A DNA stretch of 64,000 nt, taken from the NCBI GenBank assembly GCA_009929315.1, contig SAAS01000002.1, forward strand, positions 248,001-312,000. The letters are read 5' to 3'. This document shows, piece by piece, positions 45,919 through 54,264 of this stretch. The number at the start of each line of letters is the position of its first letter. Position 1 is the stretch's first letter. The notes beneath the pieces are model-generated. The model ran no database searches and was not told the origin of the DNA. It worked only from the letters and a program-made list of their open reading frames with translations. Source of the DNA: Clostridia bacterium (lineage in GTDB: Bacteria; Bacillota; Clostridia; Oscillospirales; Oscillospiraceae). The translations under genes and the position numbers were made by a program.

Positions 45919-46054
45919 CATTTGTATATGAATCAGGAGAATCATCGGCACCCGCAACACGCCAATGATTGTCTCCGCAAGGAAATTATGCAACCGGAGA
46001 ATTTCCCCTCTTTGCCCCCCATATTTACAGACATTATTTTAAGGAGTTTTTGTT

Positions 46055-47032
46055 ATGTTCAATCCCGATGCCGAAGCCAGAAAGAAAACCCAGCGTGCGC
46101 TGTCAAAGGCCTTTCCCCGCACAACCGAGGGCTTTGCCGCGCTTCTGCATGCCCAGCTTTATTTTGCTTACATACCTCTCTATGTTTACTACATGAGAGA
46201 ATCGTTTAACAACTACCTGCCCGAGCCCGATGTTCTCGTCAAGCCCCGCGGAATTGAGTTTGATATCGTCGATGAGCTTGTTAAGACCGCTGTTAACGAA
46301 TGCAACAGCAAGGCCGGTTCGCTTATGACCAACTCTTATCACGCTAAGGTTCTTCGCCTTGAAGACGCCGAACAGATAGTCACGCTTACAGAGGACCTCA
46401 ATCTCGGCGAGCTGCCCAAGACCATCATGCCTTACGAAGTCGCAAAAAGCGCCATCATCGAAGCCGCTGACCGCATTGCGATAATCGACTGCGTATGCCG
46501 CAACACCAGAGGCGAAAAGGGCTGCACGCCCCGCGACGTCTGCATAGTCATCGGTGAGCCATGGGTTTCATGGTGCCTTGACCGCGACAGATACCTCAAC
46601 GGCCACATTGTCACTCAGGACGAGGCTCTCAAGGTTCTGCGCGAGTGCCACGAGAGAGGCAACGTCCACGCCGCCTTCTTTAAGGATGTTGCCGCCGGCC
46701 GTCTTTACAGTATCTGCAACTGCTGCCCCTGCTGCTGCACCGCGCTATTGTCCCAGAACTACCTCACCGCACCCATGATGGCAGGCAGCGGCTACATAGC
46801 GAAAATTGACATGGATAAGTGCGTTAACTGCGGACTTTGCGAGAAAAAGTGTAACTTCCTTGCTATATACAGGGATGCAAATAACCACGTTCAGGTTAAC
46901 GAGGACCTTTGCCGCGGCTGCGAAGGCTGCCTCGGCGTCTGCAAAAAAGAGGCTATCACTCTCGAGCTCGTCGATGCCAGTGTTCTTGCTCCTCTTGATA
47001 TTAAGGCCCTCAAGGCTCAAATGAACGCTTAA
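46055..47032 (+). CDS. 4Fe-4S ferredoxin-domain protein with a Cys-rich central motif
   Basis: 325 residues. A C-terminal double 4Fe-4S ferredoxin domain (CVNCGLCEKKCNFLA and CRGCEGCLGVCKKEA, about 265-310) follows a central region with AIIDCVCRNTRGEKGC and the unusual ICNCCPCCCTALL (about 225-238). The N-terminal 150 residues match no domain I can name. It is likely a cytoplasmic electron carrier or metal-binding protein; its partner is unknown. AAGGAG lies eight bases before the ATG. hypA follows after three bases, so the two are co-expressed. Confidence 0.8.
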   Translation: MFNPDAEARKKTQRALSKAFPRTTEGFAALLHAQLYFAYIPLYVYYMRESFNNYLPEPDVLVKPRGIEFDIVDELVKTAVNECNSKAGSLMTNSYHAKVLRLEDAEQIVTLTEDLNLGELPKTIMPYEVAKSAIIEAADRIAIIDCVCRNTRGEKGCTPRDVCIVIGEPWVSWCLDRDRYLNGHIVTQDEALKVLRECHERGNVHAAFFKDVAAGRLYSICNCCPCCCTALLSQNYLTAPMMAGSGYIAKIDMDKCVNCGLCEKKCNFLAIYRDANNHVQVNEDLCRGCEGCLGVCKKEAITLELVDASVLAPLDIKALKAQMNA

Positions 47033-47035
47033 TCT

Positions 47036-47383
47036 ATGCACGAGCTTGGCATAATGACCGATGTGCTGGACACCGCTCTTCGGGTCTGCGAGGAGAACAA
47101 CGGCAAAAAGGTTACGAAAATTACTCTTAAGGTCGGGTTGATGTCAGGTATTATTCCGTCTTACGTTCAATCTTTTTTCGATGTAATTTCTAAGGATACC
47201 AAGGCAAGCGGCGCAAAGCTCGAAATAATATCCGACCCCGCGGTTTTTATATGCCGCAAGTGCGGAAACACAACGGTATATGATGCGCTCGGCCCCGAAT
47301 ACGTCTGCAAGGATTGCGGAAGTCCGGCGCTTCGCATGAGCTCGGGTTACGGTTTTCAGATTGTAAACGTCGGTATTATTTGA
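47036..47383 (+). CDS. hypA: HypA-type nickel metallochaperone
   Basis: 115 residues. The N-terminal MHELGIM supplies the Ni-binding Met1-His2 pair, and the zinc finger reads FICRKCGN...YVCKDCGS. HypA delivers nickel in NiFe-hydrogenase maturation with HypB. No other hyp or hydrogenase gene is in the window, so this copy is an orphan tied to the Cys-rich ferredoxin. A role with another nickel or iron-sulfur enzyme is possible. The gene is followed by a strong terminator. Confidence 0.9.
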   Translation: MHELGIMTDVLDTALRVCEENNGKKVTKITLKVGLMSGIIPSYVQSFFDVISKDTKASGAKLEIISDPAVFICRKCGNTTVYDALGPEYVCKDCGSPALRMSSGYGFQIVNVGII

Positions 47384-47421
47384 GCACTGTTCCCGCAAGC
47401 CCCCTGCAAAACATATTTATA

Positions 47422-47467
47422 ATCATCGGTGTATCTTATTTTCTGTGATACACCGATGATTTTTTTG
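47422..47467 (+). terminator. Rho-independent terminator after hypA
   Basis: A perfect 14-bp stem (ATCATCGGTGTATC with its complement), an 11-base loop and at least six U. Confidence 0.92.
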
Positions 47468-47493
47468 CAGTTTGGCACTTCCCCTGATATAAT
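47465..47493 (+). promoter_or_regulatory. Promoter of the DUF1003 gene
   Basis: TTGCAG (47465-47470), 17 bases, then TGATATAAT, an extended -10 with a perfect TATAAT (47488-47493). Confidence 0.75.
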
Positions 47494-47528
47494 ATAGTCA
47501 AATTTTGTGTAAAAACGGAGGGATAAGT

Positions 47529-48053
47529 ATGTCTGAAAAGACATCTAATACGGAGCTTATTAATCTTTTACTTGAAAATGAGGATACCAGGCTTGAGGAA
47601 GAAGAAATGATGCACCTTTTGGTGCAGAATAAGGTTTCAAAAAATGTTAACAGCGTTGCCAGCGACAACCTGACTTTTGGGCAGCGTATGGCTGACCGAA
47701 TTGCTTCCTTCGCCGGCAGCTGGCCGTTTATCATCATTTTCCTATCCTGCCTTGTTCTTTGGATAACAGTAAATTCACTTATACTTGCAAAAGCGTTCGA
47801 TGCATACCCGTTCATCCTTCTCAACTTGATTTTGTCATGTATTGCCGCAATTCAGGCTCCTATAATAATGATGAGCCAGAACAGGCAGGAGGAGAAGGAT
47901 AGGCTCCGCTCTCTGAATGACTATAAAACCAATTTAAAGTCCGAAATAATAATTGAGGATTTGCACCGCAAGCTGGATAAGATACTGGAAACTCAGGAAA
48001 TGCTCCTGCAAGGCCTCGCTAAAGATGCCGCTCAGACAGACAATGCCGAGTAA
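47529..48053 (+). CDS. DUF1003-family membrane protein
   Basis: About 174 residues. The DUF1003 core is recognisable: FGQRMADRIASFAGSWPFII, a WITVNS loop, and PFILLNLILSCIAAIQAPIIMMSQNRQ, with two membrane helices (about 70-90 and 98-118), then a charged helix (EEKDRLRSLNDYKTN). The function of the family is not established. The start at 47529 has GGAGGG upstream. It stands alone between a promoter and a pair of large hairpins. Confidence 0.85.
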   Translation: MSEKTSNTELINLLLENEDTRLEEEEMMHLLVQNKVSKNVNSVASDNLTFGQRMADRIASFAGSWPFIIIFLSCLVLWITVNSLILAKAFDAYPFILLNLILSCIAAIQAPIIMMSQNRQEEKDRLRSLNDYKTNLKSEIIIEDLHRKLDKILETQEMLLQGLAKDAAQTDNAE

Positions 48054-48090
48054 GCTGCGTCTTTATCCGCATCGCCATAATTTATTCCTC

Positions 48091-48122
48091 GGAAAACACA
48101 TGCAGAAAAGCATGTGTTTTCC
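48091..48122. repeat. Perfect inverted repeat 1 downstream of the DUF1003 gene
   Basis: A 13-bp perfect stem (GGAAAACACATGC with its complement) with a six-base loop, 38 bases after the DUF1003 stop. No U tract follows, so it is not a classic terminator. Confidence 0.6.
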
Positions 48123-48130
48123 GTGCTCTC

Positions 48131-48171
48131 GCCCTCCAATAAAACCGCCGAAGCAGTTTTTATTGGAGGGC
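48131..48171. repeat. Perfect inverted repeat 2 downstream of the DUF1003 gene
   Basis: A 14-bp perfect stem (GCCCTCCAATAAAA with its complement) and a 13-base loop, nine bases after the first hairpin. Together they could form a tandem terminator or an RNA-stability block. Confidence 0.6.
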
Positions 48172-48204
48172 GCACTCTGTGTGTAAAAAATTCTTCTGTT
48201 TGTA

Positions 48205-48234
48205 TTGACCGTTACTGCCAAAATATGCTATTGT
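48205..48234 (+). promoter_or_regulatory. Promoter of the membrane protein gene at 48.3 kb
   Basis: TTGACC (48205-48210), an 18-base spacer and TATTGT (48229-48234) preceded by TGC, an extended -10 arrangement. Confidence 0.6.
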
Positions 48235-48266
48235 CGGTTTAGTAAAAATCGAAAGGAAGGACACCC

Positions 48267-48902
48267 ATGTTATTTGGAAACTTATCCAACGCACCGCTGG
48301 CGGATGCGGCTAAAACGATGGTTCGCAACCCGTCGAATTTCAACTGGACCTTCATAGCGATACTGGCCATAGTGGTCGTCATTTACTGCAACGAGATACA
48401 GAAAAAAGAATACAAGGCAATCGCTGCGGCTCTTGCGCTTTATTCGGTTCACTGGTTCTACGAAATCGTTAACGCTGTCATCTGCAGCGTTTCCGGCTAC
48501 GCGCTGTGGACAGTTTCGGCGGAAAGCACAAGCTTCATTCTGCTCATCGGCGTTTCATGGGAACTGTCTATGATGTTCTCAATCGCGGGCTTCACCTCAA
48601 AGCTTCTGCCCGAAGACAAGGACATGAAGATTTTCGGCATCAACAACCGCATTGTGTTTGCTGTCGGTTCTGCGCTCTTTTTTTCGCTGGTGGAGATTTT
48701 CCTCGCATGGACTCCCGCCTTCATTTGGGTCTATCCGTGGTGGGGCGCAATTCCCGTGTTCATCACGACCTATATTCCCTTTTTCCTTGCAAGCTACCTC
48801 ATCTATGACAAGAAGCCGAAGACGCAAAAAACCTTTATTATCACGATGTTCGCAATCGACGCTGTGGCTCTGGCGGTACTGATACCGCTGGGCATTATCT
48901 AA
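48267..48902 (+). CDS. Polytopic membrane protein of unknown function
   Basis: 211 residues with about six membrane helices (near 28-46, 52-72, 88-108, 127-147, 153-175, 188-210). I recognise no family motif. Aromatic residues are frequent in helices two to five (HWFYEIVNA, FIWVYPWWG). GAAGGA lies upstream of the ATG. The gene has its own promoter and a 15-bp terminator, so it is a single-gene unit between the DUF1003 gene and the ABC transporter. Confidence 0.75.
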   Translation: MLFGNLSNAPLADAAKTMVRNPSNFNWTFIAILAIVVVIYCNEIQKKEYKAIAAALALYSVHWFYEIVNAVICSVSGYALWTVSAESTSFILLIGVSWELSMMFSIAGFTSKLLPEDKDMKIFGINNRIVFAVGSALFFSLVEIFLAWTPAFIWVYPWWGAIPVFITTYIPFFLASYLIYDKKPKTQKTFIITMFAIDAVALAVLIPLGII

Positions 48903-48938
48903 GCTTCCAAAATCTCCGGCATTTCTGCCGCTCTCACC

Positions 48939-48979
48939 CCCCCTTCAGGCACCGCGAAGGTGCCTGAAGGGGGCTTTTA
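48939..48979 (+). terminator. Rho-independent terminator after the membrane protein gene
   Basis: A perfect 15-bp GC-rich stem (CCCCCTTCAGGCACC with its complement), a five-base loop and a short T run (ctttta). Confidence 0.9.
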
Positions 48980-49097
48980 TTCAGTAATTTTGCTGTATAT
49001 GGGAGCGCCAAGTTGCCTTATGACCGTTTCTTTGCTTTTTTTCAATAAAAATCGGCTCTTCTATGTATTTCTTCTGGATTTTTATTCAACTGCCTGT

Positions 49098-49103
49098 TAT
49101 AAT
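49098..49103 (+). promoter_or_regulatory. -10 box of the amino-acid ABC transporter operon
   Basis: A perfect TATAAT with only a weak -35 (TGGATT at 17 bases). It leaves a leader of about 150 bases. In the gap 48980-49260 I see no riboswitch I can name and no gene with a ribosome site. Confidence 0.5.
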
Positions 49104-49260
49104 GTAAAAACATGAAAAGGTGGCCTGAATTTGCTCGGTATGCTCCCTCTTTTTTGGTTAGGCAAGTGCCTGAACCCAAGAAATCCGCGGAGCTCTCGGA
49201 AAGCGACATATCGAACGAGCAACATACCTTTTTTGATTAAATTATTTTGGGGGATATACT

Positions 49261-50094
49261 ATGCATCAAAAAACGAAAAAGCTGCTTTCTCTGCTTCTTG
49301 TTATTGTAATCAGCGCGGGACTTCTTGCCGGCTGCGGCGCGAAGGATTCAGACGCAAGCTCCTCAACTGATGTAACAGCCGCCACTTCGCCGGACGGAGC
49401 GCTCAAGGGCGTAACTCTTAAAATCGGCACCTCGGGTCTTTTTGGACCTTTCTCCTACTATGACAAGGACGGAACCACCCTTATCGGTTATGATATCGAC
49501 CTTATAAACGCTCTTCAGGGCGTGCTGGGCTTCGACATTGCCGACAACGAGATAAAAGCAATGGACTATTCGGCTCTTACCACCTCCGTAGCCGAGGGAA
49601 AACTTGATATGGCCGCTGCCGCGCTTTGCGTTACCGATGAAAGAAAAGCGGTTATTGATTTTTCAAATATTTATCAGGACTCCGGTCTTGTTGTAATGGT
49701 AAACGGCGACAACACAAGTGATATTAACAGCGTTGAGGATTTAGCCGGAAAAACCGTGGCGGTTGAAAAAGGCACAGCCTCGCACGCTTATGCCACAAAG
49801 AATCTTGCCGATTCCGAAATTCAGGTCCACGACACCATAACCACCGCTTATCTCTCACTTGAGCAGGGCAAGGTTGACGCGGTTATTCAGGACGGACCCG
49901 GAGCAGCTTTCTACATAAAGACCGCTACGGATACAAAGCTTAAAGTTGTCGGTGATGAGTTCAATCAGGGACAGTCCCCTTATGCACTGGCTTTCACAAA
50001 GGGCTTTAAGTATGTTGACTTGTTCAACGCCGCTCTCGACGAGCTTGAGGCCGACGGTACTATGGCCAAGCTTGCCGAGAAATGGTGCAAATAA
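49261..50094 (+). CDS. Polar amino-acid ABC transporter substrate-binding lipoprotein
   Basis: 277 residues. A signal peptide ends in the lipobox LLAGC (Cys near residue 22), followed by a Ser/Thr-rich linker. The SBP family 3 fold shows in YDKDGTTLIGYDIDLINAL, AAALCVTDERKAVIDFSN and DLAGKTVAVEKGTASHAY. It would capture a polar amino acid outside the membrane; the exact ligand cannot be read. Ribosome site GGGGGAT. The permease and ATPase genes follow. Confidence 0.94.
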   Translation: MHQKTKKLLSLLLVIVISAGLLAGCGAKDSDASSSTDVTAATSPDGALKGVTLKIGTSGLFGPFSYYDKDGTTLIGYDIDLINALQGVLGFDIADNEIKAMDYSALTTSVAEGKLDMAAAALCVTDERKAVIDFSNIYQDSGLVVMVNGDNTSDINSVEDLAGKTVAVEKGTASHAYATKNLADSEIQVHDTITTAYLSLEQGKVDAVIQDGPGAAFYIKTATDTKLKVVGDEFNQGQSPYALAFTKGFKYVDLFNAALDELEADGTMAKLAEKWCK

Positions 50095-50131
50095 GGCTTT
50101 TCCGGTAAAACTCAACACAGAGTATGAATTG

Positions 50132-50170
50132 GCAAAAGGAGCATTGCACTAACGCTCCTTTTGCATTTTA
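50132..50170 (+). terminator. Intra-operon terminator/attenuator after the binding-protein gene
   Basis: An 11-bp stem (GCAAAAGGAGC with GCTCCTTTTGC) followed by ATTTTA, about 37 bases after the binding-protein stop. It probably reduces permease and ATPase levels relative to the binding protein. Confidence 0.7.
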
Positions 50171-50271
50171 TACTTAAAGAACACTGTTCTCCGCTTCACT
50201 TAAACTCAAATCCCCGGCTCATGTACTATTCTGTTTCAAGAAAGAGGCGGTGGATTGGAAGGGATTTTTTT

Positions 50272-50925
50272 ATGTCGCTCTCGCTGTTAAAGGTGCTTAT
50301 ACCCATGCTGCTGACGGGTCTTAAGTACACAATACAAATCGCCTTATTGGGTATTATCTTCGGTTTTTTCATCGGAAGTTTAACCGGTTTTGTCCTGCAA
50401 TGGAAGTCTAAAGTACTTAAATTCATTGCCGGAGTTTATATTTGGATTATCCGCGGAACCCCTCTTGTGGTTCAGGCTTTATATATGTACTATGTCATCC
50501 CGAAGCTGCTTCACACGGACATTTCGAGCTATACCGCAGGCGTTATTGTTGTATCTCTCAATTCCGGAGCTTTCATCGCCGAAATCGTCAGAGGCGCACT
50601 TCAGGGTGTCGCTCTCGGGCAGAAGGAGGCGGGTCTCTCGCTCGGTCTTTCTCCGAAGCAGACGCTTTTCCATATAATCGTCCCCCCCGCGTTCAGGAGC
50701 ATGCTTCCCGCTCTTTGCAACCACTTTATAATAATCGTTAAGGATACCGCGCTTCTTTCGATGATTACTGTCAACGAAATGACTCATCAGGCGCAAAACT
50801 ATACCGCTATGAGCTTTCAGTACATCCCCACTTATACAATACTCGCACTGTTTTATTTAATTCTTATCTCCGTGCTTATCCTGCTCCAGAAATATGTTGA
50901 AAAAAGAATGGGGGCGACAAAATGA
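50272..50925 (+). CDS. Polar amino-acid ABC transporter permease
   Basis: About 217 residues with five membrane helices. The HisM/GlnP-type signature appears early ([17 protein letters not shown]) and the EAA motif is [20 protein letters not shown] near residue 140. It forms the membrane channel with the adjacent ATPase. The ATG at 50272 has GGAAGGGA upstream; a longer start would add an unrelated basic segment. It overlaps the ATPase gene by four bases. Confidence 0.94.
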   Translation: MSLSLLKVLIPMLLTGLKYTIQIALLGIIFGFFIGSLTGFVLQWKSKVLKFIAGVYIWIIRGTPLVVQALYMYYVIPKLLHTDISSYTAGVIVVSLNSGAFIAEIVRGALQGVALGQKEAGLSLGLSPKQTLFHIIVPPAFRSMLPALCNHFIIIVKDTALLSMITVNEMTHQAQNYTAMSFQYIPTYTILALFYLILISVLILLQKYVEKRMGATK

Positions 50926-51644
50926 TTGACATCCAGCATCTGTCGAAAAATTTTGACGAGCTCTGCGTTCTCAGCGACATCAACCTGCATGTGCAGGAGG
51001 GCGAGGTTGTCTGTATAATCGGTCCCTCCGGCTCGGGTAAGAGCACTCTTCTTCGATGCATAAATCTTTTGGAGCAGCCCACAGGCGGAAAGATTTTTTA
51101 TCGCGGCAAGGACATAACAGGCGGAGAAATGGACATCCGTCAGCTCCGCGAGGAAGTCGGAATGGTCTTCCAGCACTTTAATCTTTTTCCGCTTAGAACG
51201 GTTTTAGAAAATGTCACTCTCGCTCCCGTGCTCACAAAGACCAAGAATAAGCGAGAGGCGAAGCAGTTCGGCATGGAGCTTCTCGAAAAAGTCGGACTTG
51301 CCGAAAAAGCGAATGTGAAGCCCGCAAACCTCTCCGGCGGTATGCAGCAGAGAGTTGCCATTGCGCGCGCGCTTGCAATGCAGCCGAAGGCCCTTTTATT
51401 CGACGAGCCGACCTCAGCTCTCGACCCCGAGCTCGTTGGAGATGTGCTTGAGGTAATGAAGAAGCTTGCGCTGGAGGGCATGACAATGCTTGTGGTCACT
51501 CACGAAATGGGCTTTGCGCGGGACGTCGCCCACAGGGTGGTTTTCATGGACAACGGCTCAATTGTCGAAGAGGGCAATCCAGAGGATATCTTCACAAATC
51601 CGAAGGAGGAGCGCACCCGCGCCTTCTTAAACAGAGTCCTTTAG
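50922..51644 (+). CDS. Polar amino-acid ABC transporter ATP-binding protein
   Basis: 240 residues. Walker [15 protein letters not shown]-loop VFQHFNLFP, signature [15 protein letters not shown], Walker [15 protein letters not shown] and H-loop VVTHEMGFA are complete. It powers uptake through the permease encoded just upstream (ATGA overlap). GlnQ/HisP-type. Ribosome site GGGGG. A bidirectional terminator follows. Confidence 0.96.
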   Translation: MIDIQHLSKNFDELCVLSDINLHVQEGEVVCIIGPSGSGKSTLLRCINLLEQPTGGKIFYRGKDITGGEMDIRQLREEVGMVFQHFNLFPLRTVLENVTLAPVLTKTKNKREAKQFGMELLEKVGLAEKANVKPANLSGGMQQRVAIARALAMQPKALLFDEPTSALDPELVGDVLEVMKKLALEGMTMLVVTHEMGFARDVAHRVVFMDNGSIVEEGNPEDIFTNPKEERTRAFLNRVL

Positions 51645-51664
51645 GGCTCACACAACAGTATAAA

Positions 51665-51704
51665 AAGAAACCCGAAGGACTTCTCCTTCGGGTTTCTTCT
51701 TTTT
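51665..51704. terminator. Bidirectional terminator after the ABC transporter operon
   Basis: A perfect 15-bp stem (AAGAAACCCGAAGGA with its complement), a four-base loop and T-rich flanks. It separates the ABC operon from the converging small gene. Confidence 0.9.
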
Positions 51705-51715
51705 ACCATCTTTCC

Positions 51716-51907
51716 TCAGTATGTAAACAGCACAATGACAATGAATATGAAAGCTAAAGTGTAAAGGATAGAAGTCAGACAGCCGCCGTTTGAGGAAGGC
51801 TTTCTCCCTCCGCCTCCGCCGCCTTTCTGCGTTTCGTTAAAAAACTGCATATAGCGGATATATCCGTCTACTCCTTTGCCGAAATAGCCGTAATCGCCGT
51901 TTTTCAT
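51716..51907 (-). CDS. Small Gly-rich single-helix membrane protein, unknown
   Basis: 63 residues. An aromatic N-terminal part (GDYGYFGKGVDGYIRYMQFF), a hexaglycine basic hinge (KGGGGGGRKPSS) and a C-terminal membrane helix (about 44-62, LTSILYTLAFIFIVIVLF). The ribosome site AAGGAG at seven bases supports that it is real. No function is known to me. It lies downstream of the WYL regulator gene in the same direction. Confidence 0.7.
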   Translation of the reverse strand: MKNGDYGYFGKGVDGYIRYMQFFNETQKGGGGGGRKPSSNGGCLTSILYTLAFIFIVIVLFTY

Positions 51908-51944
51908 CCTGCGCTCCTTAAAAAGCAGAGGTCTTATTTTACAC

Positions 51945-52928
51945 TCAATAGAGCCTTCGGATTGCCGATATGTGTTCGCTCATCTGGCTTTTCACGCTCT
52001 CCGGCGCGATTATCCGCACTCCGTCGCCAAAGCCGCAGAGCCATCCGAAAAACTGTGTTGAAACCGCCACCTCGGTATTTACGCGAAAATGCTCCTCATC
52101 CTGCGGAATAAGCGCCAGTTCCTTCCCGAAGCGGTCGATTACGGCTCCGGCAAGGCTGTTTTTAAATTCGAGCGTAACACGCTCCTGCCTTCCTGTAAAC
52201 ATCCCAAAATGCGTTCTCGAATAGGCGGCAAGGTCGAGCCTTTCATATTGCTCGCGTCCGTCTCTCTTCTCCGCACATACGGCGATATCCATCATCTTGT
52301 CAACACGGTAGTGCTTTATAATTCCGGCGTCGCTGTCAAAGCCTATCATATAGTAATTTTCATCGTCCCAGCTGAGACCGAAGGGACTGACTGAATAATT
52401 CGCGCCTCCCCGCCTGCAGATTCTCTCCTTGCTCACGGAGTATTCGAAGTATTTAAAGCTGATTTTACAGTCCGTGGCTATGCCGTTATGTATTTCGTCA
52501 ACGTTGTAGTAGATTGACTCGTTCATGTTCTTGATACGGTTTTTGACATATACCTGACGGTGCAGAAGCTGCGCCTCATAGACGCTGGCAAGGCTTTCTA
52601 TTTTTTTAATCAGCGCGAGGGTCTTTTTTTCGGTTATAAATTTGGAGGACTGCACGCTGTCCACAAGCAGCTTAAGCTCCGGCAGCTCAAAGTCGCGGTT
52701 AGCTATATAGTAGCCGCCGTTTGCTCCGCGCTGCTGGTTAACGTCAAGCCCGAAAAGGCGAAGCGACTCAAGGTCGTCGTAAATACTCTTGCGTTCGGCA
52801 GAGATGGAGTTTGATTCCAAATTCGCGATTATTTCGTTCATTGTCACCGGATGCCGCTCATCGCTTCTTTCGAGCAGTAGTTTCATAATATAGAGAAGTT
52901 TGAGCTTCTGGTTAGGACTCTTTGGCAT
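51945..52928 (-). CDS. WYL-domain transcriptional regulator
   Basis: 327 residues: an N-terminal winged helix-turn-helix (about 1-75; NEIIANLESNSISAERKSIYDDLE), a WYL domain (about 145-225; SVSPFGLSWDDENYYMIGFD, RVDKM) and a C-terminal extension. WYL domains sense nucleic acid or nucleotide ligands and often control stress or DNA-damage genes. No target can be assigned. The start, with GGAGG upstream, lies 17 bases inside the end of the preceding membrane protein gene. Confidence 0.9.
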   Translation of the reverse strand: MPKSPNQKLKLLYIMKLLLERSDERHPVTMNEIIANLESNSISAERKSIYDDLESLRLFGLDVNQQRGANGGYYIANRDFELPELKLLVDSVQSSKFITEKKTLALIKKIESLASVYEAQLLHRQVYVKNRIKNMNESIYYNVDEIHNGIATDCKISFKYFEYSVSKERICRRGGANYSVSPFGLSWDDENYYMIGFDSDAGIIKHYRVDKMMDIAVCAEKRDGREQYERLDLAAYSRTHFGMFTGRQERVTLEFKNSLAGAVIDRFGKELALIPQDEEHFRVNTEVAVSTQFFGWLCGFGDGVRIIAPESVKSQMSEHISAIRRLY

Positions 52929-53352
52929 AGTGCAAGCCTCCGAACTCTTTCATATTTATGGTAGTGTCCGCTTTATCGTACAATCTAATTATATTGCAAG
53001 TTGCCCGATTATCAATAGGCTTAACTGAAATTGTCTTCCTTTTTCCTTTTCTGCGTGCTATTCGCCACACAAGACACCCCAAATCGGCAAAAGTAACGAG
53101 CCAGAAATACCACATTCCTTCAAACGAGAGCCTGAAAAACAGGCTGCCGAGGCAAAGCATGGGCGAGATTACCGCCACAAATACCAGCGCCGCTACAAAG
53201 ACCAGCAAACAGAGCTTGTCCGAATCGATAACTGAACCTCTTGCTTCCGACTCTTCCACCTCAGTTGAACCCTCATCCTCCGTATGCGGGGCAAGGTAAT
53301 CCAAAAACGGGTCAACAAAAATTCCGCTCAAGCCATTCTTTTTGTTTTTCAA
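52912..53352 (-). CDS. Small membrane protein of unknown function
   Basis: 146 residues starting with TTG behind GTGGGA. Two membrane helices (about 47-68 and 75-97; LCLLVFVAALVFVAVISPML and MWYFWLVTFADLGCLVW) follow an acidic N-terminal part (TEDEGSTEVEESE); the C-terminal part is basic. I recognise no domain. The overlap of 17 bases with the WYL gene suggests coupled expression, so it could be the regulator's membrane partner, which is inference. Confidence 0.6.
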   Translation of the reverse strand: MKNKKNGLSGIFVDPFLDYLAPHTEDEGSTEVEESEARGSVIDSDKLCLLVFVAALVFVAVISPMLCLGSLFFRLSFEGMWYFWLVTFADLGCLVWRIARRKGKRKTISVKPIDNRATCNIIRLYDKADTTINMKEFGGLHYAKES

Positions 53353-53469
53353 AATAATCCCACCCTTAATTTTCTTTATGGTGAGAGTATATTTCTTTCA
53401 TTGTCCCATATTACGGACTTGTGCTTATTACGAGGAGACGTTATAGGAAATTTTTTCTCACTCTTCCGC

Positions 53470-53507
53470 AACAAAACAAGACGCCGCAGCTTTTCACGGC
53501 TGCGGCG
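53470..53507 (-). terminator. Terminator of the sugar/PTS operon
   Basis: A perfect 9-bp GC stem (CGCCGCAGC with its complement), an eight-base loop and on the minus strand the tail TCTTGTTTTGT, 51 bases after the HAD phosphatase stop. Confidence 0.75.
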
Positions 53508-53558
53508 CCCCATATTGAGAGGAGAGATAAGAAAAGTGTCATTATTATATGCGTGGAT

Positions 53559-54236
53559 TTATGCCTGTGTGGCGCTCACCGCCGTGATTATTCCCGGAAT
53601 CTCCTCGGGCTTATCCACAACGAAGCTCGCTCCGCAGCTTTCCAGCTCCGCGCGTCCGCGGAAGCCCCATGAAACGCCGATGGTATCCATTCCTGCGTTT
53701 TTCCCTGTTTGGATGTCGGTTGCGGTGTCCCCGATATAGACTATCTCTTCGGGTTTTAGCCCCATAATGCCGGCAATCTCCAAAGCAGTCATGGGGTCCG
53801 GCTTTTTCGGAACACCGGAGCGCTCGCCGAATACGGCAACAAAACTGCCCTCAGGAAAGAAATCGCTTATCAGCGTGCGTGTGTAATCGTTTCTCTTATT
53901 GGAATTGACACCGATAATTAACCCGCTTTTATTGAGCGCGGCAACCAGCGCAACCATGCCTTCGTAGGGGCGCGACTTGTTTCTGTAGCGCTCATCGTAG
54001 GCCCCCAGAAAAATCGCAAGCCCTTTTTCGATAAGTGTGTCATCAGCTTTTCCCTCGGGAAGACTTACTTCAATGAGGTTGCGGAAGCCGTGACCAATTT
54101 TCTTTTTATAGGCCTCGTAATCGTGCGGAGGAAAGCCCAGCACCCCAAGCGCGGCGTTTACACTGTCGCCCAAATCGGCAACTGTGTTAAGAAGAGTTCC
54201 GTCCAGATCAATTATCGCGCCCTTGTATCGCAGCAT
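53559..54236 (-). CDS. HAD-family hydrolase, phosphoglycolate-phosphatase-like
   Basis: 225 residues. HAD motif I IDLDGTLLNTVADL, motif II VNSNKR and motif III-IV KPDPMTALEIAGIMGL...YIGDTATDIQTGKNAG are intact; the alpha-helical cap between I and II is of the Gph type. It would dephosphorylate a small sugar phosphate, possibly a dead-end product of the adjacent sugar pathway. AAGGAGG precedes the ATG. It is the last gene of the long minus-strand sugar locus. Confidence 0.9.
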   Translation of the reverse strand: MLRYKGAIIDLDGTLLNTVADLGDSVNAALGVLGFPPHDYEAYKKKIGHGFRNLIEVSLPEGKADDTLIEKGLAIFLGAYDERYRNKSRPYEGMVALVAALNKSGLIIGVNSNKRNDYTRTLISDFFPEGSFVAVFGERSGVPKKPDPMTALEIAGIMGLKPEEIVYIGDTATDIQTGKNAGMDTIGVSWGFRGRAELESCGASFVVDKPEEIPGIITAVSATQA

Positions 54237-54264
54237 GGCAATCCTCCTTCTTATAAAGCGTTAA

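Noticed and set aside
45730..46209. A plus-strand frame overlapping the start of the ferredoxin gene
   Set aside because: It overlaps the promoter, leader and first 150 bases of the ferredoxin gene, has no ribosome site and no domain.
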